Positions 45,444-57,400 of a stretch of DNA of 64,000 nt are shown one piece after another. The translations under genes were made by a program, and so were the position numbers. Location: assembly GCA_934047225.1 (NCBI GenBank), contig OW203992.1, forward strand, positions 21,193,501-21,257,500, in the 5' to 3' direction. Numbering within the stretch: position 1 is the first letter of the stretch; every line of letters starts with the position of its first letter. The DNA is from Ypsolopha sequella. Taxonomy: Eukaryota; Arthropoda; Insecta; Lepidoptera; Ypsolophidae. The notes under the pieces are model-generated. The model was not told the origin of the DNA. It saw only the letters and a program-made list of their open reading frames with translations, and did no database searches.

Positions 45444-48400
45444 ATGTCAAAGCAAGGAAAAAGGAAAATCACTGTCGAGTTACCGAAGTCAAAGGACTTA
45501 TCTAATAGGCCGAGTGTTTTCGAGCGACTCGGCACAAAGAAATCTACCAGTGGTAAAAAAACAACTGAGCATTGCAGACAGTGGGCGCAGCACGGAAGTT
45601 GCGCTTACGGTAAAAGTTGCAAATTCGCTTCCACACATATTCTGATAAGTCCTTCAAAACAGCGGGCTGCGAAAGACAATGAACAGAAAAAGGTAAAAGA
45701 TGATGGTAAAAATAGACTGCATTCGACAGTCGTAGTAAGGTCAGGCAGGAGTCCTGATGGAGAAATCGACAACTGGGATCAAAATGACTTGGAGTACGCA
45801 GACACGGATGTTCTCGAAAAGCGGCGGCAGCAGCTGCAGCGAGAATTAGAGTTGCAACTTAAGATGGACTCTGGTAAAGACATGCGGAAGGATAAAAAGA
45901 AACCAGTTTCTAGCTCCTCCTCTTCTAGGAGCTCTAGCTCTTCCAGCGCCTCTTCCTCATCCTCAGATGGAAGCACATCATCATCTTCTTCGGGCAGGTA
46001 ACTAAATTATGTCAATTAATAAACACATTCACTCAGTAAACATTTAAGTAAATCTTTTTGTTTTTTATACCCTATACCTACATATATATATATAACATAA
46101 TTATTTATGTATCATCATATTTATCTAAAGAAATCATGTTTATCTCATGTATCATGTACTTATGTAATATTTGTATTTTTAAGTATTTTAATTACATATA
46201 TTGTAGCCGATTCTGAACGCTTTAATTTTAGTTTTAGTGCTGTCAAAACTAAATTTTCATCGTTGCAAAATAGTTCATAAGTGTGAAGAACAGAAGCTAA
46301 ATTACTTTGGAAAAATTTAAGTCTTGACAGCACTAAAACTAAAGTTAAAGCCTTCAGAATCGGCTTTATTATATTTTTAAATTTACTATCAATTTGTTTA
46401 AATGTTTAGCCATGTTAGTTTGTAATTAAATTAATTTAGTTTGTGTTTACCATTCTCATATGAAATTCTTTAGTACCCTTGAAAAGGAAATACTGTTCCC
46501 CAAAAGACAATTGTATTAGTTTGGGGTTCAGAGTCAAAATTATTATTCTGTGAAACTTTTTTGTACAATAAAGACAATTTTGTATTGTATTATAATCAAG
46601 TAGGTACAGGGGCTCTACTGCGTAATTCTCATTTGTATCAACTTCAAGCAAATGCATGCAAAATTCAACGCGTGCAAAAGAGATGGCATGTTAGGCAGGC
46701 GTCGTCGCACGCACTACAAATTTCAATCTCAAGTTGATGTTGATGAAAATGAGAATTACGCGGTAACCCCACTGATCTGCTTATGATATAACATGCATAG
46801 AAATCTTCACCAGTGTCTGTATTTTCGAAAAACAAAAGAGCCGATCATAAATTGTCAGAGCCCTCAACATTGCACCTAGCATCAGAGATGTATCATTAAC
46901 TAGCATTTGGAAATTTCTTAGGGAGAAAATAGGAGTCAAAGTCATTTTAGAATGTGCTAAAAGTTAGAATGAAGTTTATGCTAAGGCATGCTGATTGCAA
47001 AACGGTTTCAAGATATTATTTTTTTTGCCTTATTTCGTTGTTTCTGCAGCAAAACAACTTATGATTATAGATATTTGCTGAACAGAGAAATCTGTCATGT
47101 ATATAATGGGTGTGGTCATCAGATAAAACAAAATAATCACACTCAGCTATTGTGGGTAAGTTAGTTATGTAAATAAGCAGAATAAAACAACCACTATAGT
47201 ACATCCCATGGTGGTTTATATTGGCCTGAAGTTAGCTGCACAATCACATTTGACTGCCAATTTTTCCCCATGATTTTATTGAGGGTTATGACCGAATCAT
47301 GGGTATTTATATTGGAAAATAGTAGTTGATTGTGATCTGATGACCGTACCCAATGTCTGATATCTCTTCCTTCTCTTTGACGCATAGATTACACATACTA
47401 CTTTTTTGCTTTGACTATATTTATATATAGGTCTATATTTTAGGAAAAAAATAAACATTTTCCTAGTGAACATGGCGAATTAATTTTGTCATTGGTTGTC
47501 ATTCAGTTGGTTGACTTGGTTGTCTAGCCATCCAAAGTGCATTATCTGTCATGGATTGTATATGTTGCAGGTAAATTGTCAAATCCCTGAAATTGTAATT
47601 TCACTAGGTTAGGTTAGGTTATAAAAAACCTTTACAAAGACCTATAGTGAAATCATAATTTCATGGCTCTGACAATTTACTTGCAACATACAAAGAATCC
47701 CGAACCACAAATAACTAGCCGGGTCAGAATAATCGTAACATTTTTGACTATATAAATTGTCTGGAAATACAACCTTTGCCAAAGAGTGGCGAAGATTCCT
47801 ACACACGTTATTTAAAATGCTACTACTGTACCATACTTTGCTAAAATCTGGTTTGTTTTACTTTCTTTTTTAGAGATGCTAGGAGAAAAGGAAAAAAAGG
47901 AAAGTTGAAAAGAAACTCCAGCTCATCTTCTGAAGGAGATGTGCCATCTAAAAAAAAGTTTACCAAAGGGGACACAGATAAAAGAGACAAAAGTGAAAGC
48001 AAAAAGCCTACTTTGAAAAAAGATGATAAACTTTTGAAGAAACATGATACAAAAAAAAAAGTTTTAGGAAAGGGTGCTCTTGGTAAGAAGTCACTTTCAC
48101 CAGGTAAGAAATCTGGTGGTACACCTCCAATAACATCTAAAAGTATTGCCAAAAATACTTCTTCAAAACATGGAAAATCACCAATCAGAAGGGATAAAAA
48201 GAGTGTTTCTCCTCATTCAAGTAAAGACAGGGATCGTGCTAAAGAAAAAGATAGAGATAAGGACAGAGATAAAGATCGTGACAAGGACAGAGAAAGAAAC
48301 AGAGCTCGTAGTAGATCTCCTAGAAAGGCCAGATCTAGGTCACCTCGGCGTCTTGGATCTAGTTCAAAAGATCAGAGACGTAAAGGTAGCATTGAACGTA

Positions 48401-51400
48401 GTAGACCAATATCTCCTAAGAAACAGGTTAAGAAAGATGGAAGCACCGATAGACCTAAGAAACAATCTCCAAATCGGGCTCGTGACCATAAATCGTTAGA
48501 GAAAAGGAAAGAAAAACATGAAGATAAAGATAGACATGACAGAAAAGATCGTGTAGATAGAGGCAGAGATAGGACTAAAGATACTAAGAGGGATGATAGC
48601 AAGCGTAGGGGACGAGATAGAGGTGTGGGTAATAGAAGTATGGCAGCAGATAAAGGCTTAGAAAAACCAAATAAACCTATGGAACGGCTTTTACCAAGAC
48701 CTGAAGAAAGGTTAGCTGCTCTTGCAGCAATATCAAATAGGAACCTAGATACAGACAAGAACTCAACTACCTCTAAAGACAGGCAAGATACTCATTCTGA
48801 AAGAGGTGGTCGAAAACAAGATAGAGAACGAGATCGCTCGAGTAAGAGAGATCGTATGGATAGCATGGACAGAGACCCAGGGGATTATGATATTGGCATG
48901 GACCGACCTTATGATCATGGCCATGGCATGGATCACTATGACAGAGGTGATGATAGATATGATGATGGACCGAGAGATGATGATCGATCCCCAGGTGGTT
49001 ATGGCATGCAGGGTAGGGAGAGACATTATGAAGCAGGCTATGATATGGCGGGACCTCCAAGAGGTTACCCCGAGGATGATGATCGCATATATGGTGAGCA
49101 TATGGGTGAACACCTTCAAACGGGTGAGATTGAGAAAGATTATAATATATTGTTTTGATAGGATGTGTAATGAAAGTGGATCCCTTTTAGGTTATGAGGA
49201 CAGGCGTCATCGCGATCATTCGTGGGAGGGTCGAGCAGGGTCGATGGATCGTGAACGGGGCTACATACATCCACACAAGGAATGGGAAAATGAAGATTAC
49301 AGACCTACTGCTGACTGGGGCAGAGAGCGACATTGGCCTATGCATGATCCCCAGGTAAACAATCTATAAGATTAAACAGTAAGAAGAATTTTGTCCTTAT
49401 AAGGAAAAATATACAGAAGTAAATTCCTTGAAGGACCTGTATCAATAATTAATTATTTGTTTGAAAAAACAATGAAAATCACAAATCGGCTTAGTAAAGT
49501 CTTTCTCTGCTACAATGTTATACCTTTTATGATGTGTTAATTTGGTACCTCGGTAATTCATGAAATACTAGATCATGTCTTGTATCGGATGGTCAGCGCA
49601 GGCGAGATCGGGGGCAAAAGCTAGTATGAATATAATTAAAATCATTTGAGATGAAGATTTTCCATGTGTCAGTTTTACAAATCCTTTTTTTTTCCTTCCT
49701 AGGTTAGTCACTACTACAAATACTTCTCCATGTTTCAACCAATTGACTATCGTAAATCATATGATACCGAACCTTGCTTCATTTTATCCCATATTTTCCT
49801 TGGCTGTCCCTTTCCTCATATTGGTATGTCATGTTTTAATTTGTTTAGCTAGCGTAGCATATCTCAGTAAATATAATGTATCTAGAATGTTTACACTGTT
49901 GATTGTTGGCACTTGGTGGAACTTGCAATACATAATGAACAGAAAATCACTTGTACTATCCCACAAATTTAAATTTGGTTTGTGGGATAGTACAAGTGAT
50001 TTTCTGTTCATTATATAATGTATCTACTTGTACAGTTGGATTAACATGTAAATGCGCCTACAGTTTGGCAACGCTAAGTCTGCAGAGGTTTAAAATTGGT
50101 ACCAACATTTTAATTAATTTAAAATGTGGATTTTAGTGCTAAACGCAACTTGTCGGAGTGGGTTTAAACTTTTTCTAACCTAGTTTTAACATTGAAAGAA
50201 GGATTCTCTCAATTTTGTGTCTTTTCAAACTCATTCTAAACAGTGAAATTGTGATGATTAAAATACTGGGTGTCTCTTGATAATTTTAGAGGTTATTGAG
50301 AATCGAGGCGTGTGCTCAAACAACGCTGTGTGGTATATTATGGCGAAAGATAGCTAATGATGGAACAATGCTAAATCTTTGTAACATGAATCGTTGTTTA
50401 ACTGTATGCCAACGTTTGATTACTGCTAAACTTCACTACTATTATGATTGTAAAACAAAACTCAGTTGCAAACAATGCCAGTGTTGACGGCCAGCATTTT
50501 TCCATCATTAGATAACTTTCGCCAAAATGTAACATACAGCGTTGTTCGAGCACACGCCTCATTATCGTTAATAGAACACATTTCAAATGTAATACGAGGG
50601 TGAATCCAAAAGTTCTAAGCCCGACCTACAAAGAGGTATCAAATCTTTGTAAATCTACCGTCATTTGTTAGTATTTTTTTTCGTGATTGATTGTGTGAAG
50701 TTGAAGTTCGATACTGCAAGCTATTATTTTTTTGTGATATTTTGTATAACGCAGTCTGACGGGATTTTTCACAATATAGAAAATTGAACATCGTGCTGTG
50801 ATTAAGTACCTCAATAAAAAAGGTCTTTCACCTAAAGAGATTCATGAAGATATGGAAACAACATTAGGGGAATCTGCTCCATCGTATTCCACTGTCAAAA
50901 AGTGGGTAGCTGAATTTAAACGCGGTCGGGAGACCATTGAAGATGACCCAAGGAGCGGAAGGCCTTCAACGTCTACCACTAAAGAAAACACTGACAAAAT
51001 TTGTGATCTCATCCTAGGTGACCGACGATTGACCATTAGTAGGATAGCTGAGATCACAAGCATCAGTTATGGCCGAGTGCAAAACATTATAACTGTAGAA
51101 TTGGGGTTCCGTAAGGTTTCTGCTCGCTGGGTCCCAAGATTGCTTTCAGCTGACCAAAAACGAGTGCGATTCACAATTTCGCGTGACTGTTTGGAACTTT
51201 TTGAGGCAGATGCTGAGGATTTTATGTCTCGTTTTGTTACCATGGATGAAAGCTGGGTTCATCACCATACTCCTGAAACAAAACAGCAATCCAAACAGTG
51301 GAAAAGATCTGGCTCACCCACGCCGAAAAAGGCAAAGTGCGTTTTGTCAGCCAACAAAGTCATGGCATCTGTTTTTTGGGATTCGAAGGGAGTTATTTTA

Positions 51401-54400
51401 TTGGATTATTTACCTAAAGGTGAAACTATAAATTCACGCTATTATTGTAACCTATTACGAAAACTCCGCGAAGAAATAAAAGAAAAACGGCCGGGGATGT
51501 TGCGTAAGAGAGTTTTGTTTCATCAAGACAATGCACGAGTTCACACTTCGGTTGAAACGATGGCTGTGATCCATGAATGTGGTTACGAGTTGCTGCCCCA
51601 CCCACCTTATTCGCCGGATTTAGCCCCCTCTGACTATCATCTCTTTCCAAATTTAAAAAAACACTTGGGGGGATCTAAATATTCGACTAGAGAAGAAGTG
51701 ATAGTCGCAGTTAATGACTATTTTGACGACCTTCCGGAATCATTTTTTTTCGAGGGTATAAACAAGTTGCAGGTCAGGTGGAAGAAGTGTGTTGATCTAG
51801 ATGGAGACTATGTCGAAAAATAAAAATAATTTTGAACCCACTTTTCTTTCATTTTCACGGTCGGGCTTAGAACTTTTGGATTCACCCTCGTATGTTCTAT
51901 TAACAATCAAAATTAGAAGTAAAAAAAAATATTAAAATGTAACTTGGAAATAAAATATATGGTTATCATTTATTATTTAGAGTATTCATAGCAATGGATT
52001 TCGCAAAATAAACATAATCTTAGTTAATGAGAACTTTCTGTGAATTTCTTAACTGTCTGATAGTCGTTCATAAACTCACACCGAGTTGGGTTTCCTACCC
52101 GGGTCGCAACACTAACCCGTTCAAAAATGAACTCGCGTCTCAACACCGACCGTTCAAAAATGACAGTGTCGCTACACTGGTGTCGAATTTTTCAACATCA
52201 ACTCTGAGCAGGGTTCGCAAGGTTCGTATAGGCTCCAAACGTCACCTGACATTCACGTTAATTTTCGTAAATGACATGACGTTAATTTTCGTACCGAGGG
52301 GGTCTTCTCGACGTTATAGTTGATATATTTACATTAAATTTCGTACAGAGAGGGTCTTCTCAACGTTATTATACTAAATATAATGCAAAAATGACAACTG
52401 ACGTTTGGAGTGTCGCTACACGACGAGACCCGGTCAAAAACTCAGCGTTACAACCCCAGTGTTCCTACCCAGCCCAGGGTTATTTAATGAACGCACTTCT
52501 GAAGAAACAATATTGTAGCGACGACAGCGCCATCTGTGCTTCCGACTGATTTGGCAGATGGATTGATTTGATAGACAGATCGGTAGACAGACCATTTTTT
52601 TTATACGTGCAGTATAGTGTCTAAAATTCTCAAGTGACGTCATATCCGACAATTCTTTAAAAAATTATAGAAGAATAATGGCTAATTTAAATTCCAAAAT
52701 AATGAAAACTATGTCCTAAAATTGCGTACTCTGAAAAAAAAAACATTTAGAAATTAGGCTATGGGAATTATGTTCAGTTGCACACAATACTTTATAGCTA
52801 CGACCATCAAAAACAATTCCACGTTATTTTTTCATTTTTATTTTTTTTAATTTCATAAAAATTAGGAGAAGGACACTCGTCATGATACCTAAGCCCAAGG
52901 AATTAGTATGAAAATGCCCGAGACCCTTAGAGCTGAGACCAATCAGAAGCGAGAACGAGTAGAGGGCGCGGCTCAAGAAATTAAGACAGACCGTTATTAC
53001 TTGTGATTGATTCTCTAGCGGTGTTATAATAAATTTGGCTAATCCCAGCCCAGGATTGCGATGTTATAATGTAATATTATAACATCGGTCAAATAATGTA
53101 GGTACTTATAAAACCGCTTTTGATGTTGTAATTACCTTATGGAAGTATTGGGTGTCTCAAAAGAAAGTTCACATTTGTTTTGCTTATTGCGTGAACGCAA
53201 CTATTCCGAGGGGCGCGGGGGGTATGTCATTCGGTAGCCTAGCTTTTGGGAATTTAGTCGCTATGGAGCGTTTCTCGGGAGCGGACCGTGCGTTGTGCGT
53301 ACGTGAGTTTTACAAAAACGGTAATTCAGCGACTGTAGCACATAGAAAATTCTGCAATATTCGTGATATTCGTCATTTAAAGGATGCGCCAAGCCCTCAA
53401 CTCATTATAAAATGGGTTGAGAAGTTTGAAGAGACCGGTTCAACGCTGGAAAAATCTAAATCCGGCCGTCCAAGATCTTCGAGAACGGTCGAAAACGTCG
53501 ACAGTGTTACTCAGTCTGTTCGTGACGACCCGGATCTTTCGATTCGGAAGCGTGCTGTTGCTGTAAACGTGCACAGATCATCATTGTTCCGCATTTTACA
53601 CAAAGATTTAAAGCTGCACCCCTACAAAATTCAGTTGGTGCAAGAATTAAAGCCTCAGGATGCTGGACAGAGGCTTGACTTCATAAACCAGGTGATTGAG
53701 CGCTTTCCAACGTTTACCAACATCTTGTTTTCGGATGAAGCTCATTTCCATCTTAATGGGCATGTAAACAAGCAGAATTGCCGCTACTGGAGTGCAACCA
53801 ATCCCAAACAGAAACACCAGAAGCCTCTACATTCGCCTAAAGTGACCGTATGGGCTGCGATGTCAGCGCGAGGAATTATCGGCCCTTTCTTTTTTGAAGA
53901 TGAAAGGGGACGCACAGTAACTGTGAATTCCGAGCGGTATGTGGAGATGTTAGACGACTTCTTCGTGCCTGAACTGCAAAACTTTCCTGGTTATAACCAA
54001 AGAACATGGTTCCAGCAGGACGGAGCAACATCACACACGTCCAACAGGTCTCTACCACGAGTACGTGAAATTTTTCCTGGCAAATTTATTTCCAGGAGAG
54101 GTGACATAAATTGGCCTCCACGAAGTCCCGATTTAACCCCTATGGACTTTTTCCTGTGGGGTTACGTCAAATCTAAAGTTTACGCCAACAAACCGACTTC
54201 CCTAGCACAATTAAAAGAAAATATCCGTCATGAAATGGCATCCATCACGGAGAATACCTGCCGAGCCGTCATAGGAAATTTTAGTGTTCGATTAAATGAA
54301 TGCCGTGAACGCAACGGTTTACATTTGGATGATGTAATTTTTAAGAAATAAATTCCCAAAGTGTGTATTTTAATATATAATAAACATTTTTTCAATAAAC

Positions 54401-57400
54401 TCCTTACTTTTTTTTTTATCGATTTTTTTAATGTGAAATTTCTTTTGAGACACCTTTCTTTTGAGACACCTTGTAGATAAAAATAATTTTACTACTGTTG
54501 TCAACGTTTTAAAAGCAATTGATTTTCATAATAGTAGTTTATGCTACAAGGGCGCAAAGGAATAAATTACGAGGACGATTTAAAACACGAGCGTAGCGAC
54601 ATACTACATTTTTCAATGCATACTACATTTTTCAATGCATAGTGTGAGGAAATGAAAACAAATATAATCTTGTGAACTTTAAATTATAATTGGCTCAAAA
54701 GGACTGTATCCATAGCCGTTAAACGGTGTAAAAAAAGTATAACGTCTATGGTACACAGGAAAGGCTGCAGGTTAGCCAACCATTGTAAATAAATTAAAAA
54801 AATAATAATATTAAAGCCCTAGGGCAAAATAATCGACTTTCTGTTCGGTTTTGATGCATAAAAAGTGGGCCTTTACGAGCACATGCATTGAAAAAAATCT
54901 TTATGTAGAAGATGGGCTCATTGTGAAATTTTACCTTTACGTTACGCTAAATAATTGTTTTAAAGGGGGTAAGCATTTTATTACATAGTAGAGTTAGCGT
55001 TGCCAAACTGTACTTAAAAAAAATCCTGTTCTGCATGATAAATATAATAATTGAATTTGCAGTTACTTAATGAAACATTTTCAGAGGAACGAGTGGGGTG
55101 ATAAAGACCAAGAAATGGAAGGCTGGCACCATCGTGGGCATCCAGGGCCGCACCGAGGTAGAATGCATGGTAATGTTCATAATTCATAAATATTTTGTAA
55201 TAAAATCAATTCAAATTATCTATAATTATAAAATCAGCCATAATTTTAACCCAAAGTTGGCACTAGTTTGTGCCATTTCATCTATTTAATTCATTGAACA
55301 ATATAAATTGCGTTTGAATATTATGTATACTTAGAAACTAAATTAACATGTACATTCATAAAATACTAATAATGTCAAATTAATAATAAAATAAAATAAA
55401 ATTTTAAAACAGGTCATTCAGAGCGGGGCCGGGATACTGCGCAGGTGATGGCTATCTTCACGGCTATCTTTTTAAATTATTTCAATGCAAGTGCTCGTAA
55501 TGGCCCACTTTTTATGCATCAAAACCGAATAGAAAGTCGATTATTTTGCCCTAGGGCTTTATTATTATTATTATTTTTAATTTATTTACAATGGTTGTCT
55601 AACCTGCAGCTTTTCCTGTGTACCATAAATGTTATACTTTTTTTTTCCACTGTTTAACGGCTCTGGATACAGTTCTTTTGAGCCAATCATAATTTAAAGT
55701 TCACAAGATTATATTTGTTTTATTTCCTCACACTATGCTTTGAAAAACGTAGTATGATACACGGGCGTAAGAGCAATAAATTACTCGGTTACGTTTAAAA
55801 CACTCGCTACGCTCGTGTTTTAAATCGTCCTCGTAATTTCTTTTTCGCCCTTGTAGCATAAACTACTATTATAATTACATAAAACACAGTTAAATAAAAA
55901 CATTTTGTGAGATATGTTTCGGGCCATTCGGGCATCTGTCACAATGAAGTAAAAAGAAAAATATAACAGATAGGTAAAAAAATAAAAAATAAAATCTATT
56001 TACATTTAACCTATTTACAAGATATTAAAAAGAGAGAGTAAATGAGTCACATAGCGCCATCCCACCTCATCGATGCAGACTTTTGTGTTCTTTGCTTTCT
56101 ATAATCAGGATCAATAATCTGTTTGATAATGTTTCAGACAATTTCGGCAACCGAGGCATGAGAATGGACATGGGCAACAAGCGGCGTCCTCAACAACAAA
56201 GGACTGAAACAGAGCCGGCTCCCAAAGAGACCCCGCCGCCGCCGGCTCCGGTGGTTGCCCCGGCTCCTGCCCCTCGCCCAGTTGCCCCCGCCCCTCGCCC
56301 CGAAGCGGAGCCGGAGGTGGATCCCGTACCTGATGACCTGAGCGAGATCAGTGATGACCCTGATGATATACTCGATAGGGAAGATGTAAGTTTTATCATG
56401 ATCTTTACGCTTCTATTGAAAAATGTAAATCCTCAAAGCAAATCCTTTGTCCTGAAATGGGTGTTTTCTTGTTGTCATACTATTTTGTCCTACCAGTAGA
56501 ACGCGGACATAGGCGTCCTCGTTGTCCTACTACCGTTATGTGAATTCTTTACCTACCCTATATATACATCAGTGGCGTGAACAGAGTTTTTAGACAGGGT
56601 AGACATAACAATTTAAAAGCCTAAAAAACTTGGTAAAAGCTTACCAAATAATCAAGTTACTGCTTGCGACTTGCCACCCAAAATATAGTTTCGCAATTAT
56701 TTGTTTTTATCATCAAAACAGTTTCAAAAATGAACCATTTCTTAACTTTTGTACACACACATTGTACAACATATTGTCACATTGAATAACTTTCACAGTA
56801 AACACTGGCACTAGCCATTTATTTTATACTGCTTGTCATCAATTTGCGTAAAGAACGAACGAAAAACAATAATGGATGACCCCCGCCAATGCCGCCAAGG
56901 CGAAGCGAAGGTGGCATTTTCAGTGAACGTCGTAAAAAGCCGTCTGCTTTTTGCAGAGTCGTCGCCTACATTTCGCACGCAAACAAGCACAAACTTTTGC
57001 ATTGTGTGCCATGTATTTACAGTAACGCACACAAACATAGACTGTTAGAATATGACCCACACATAGACACCGACAGATACCATTCCGCGATGTCTTTTGC
57101 ATCGAGTGAGCGAGCGACTCGGAACTGAGACTCGCAGTTCCCGCTAATGACAATAGATGGCGGTCGGTGTCGCTACATTTTAGCAGAAAATTTATTACGA
57201 TATGCGTAAAAATGCGTAAATGATGCGTATTTGTCAGGGTAGACAGTGTCTTTTTGTCAACGTGTAACAGAAAGGTGTAACCATATTTAAAGAGCTTATT
57301 CAGTCAATGGTATAGAACAACTTTTACTATGGAGCCAATCCTGAAACCTCGAAAAAAAATCTGCCCTTACATTCATTTGGGCCGAGCGGCATTGCATTTT

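Noticed and set aside
47612..47628. ttaggttaggttagg as a telomere-like array
   Set aside because: Only about three units, lying in the loop of a MITE; too short to mean anything.
48372..49119. Long minus-strand and alternative-frame openings inside flacc
   Set aside because: They are shadows of the Lys/Arg/Asp-rich flacc coding repeats.
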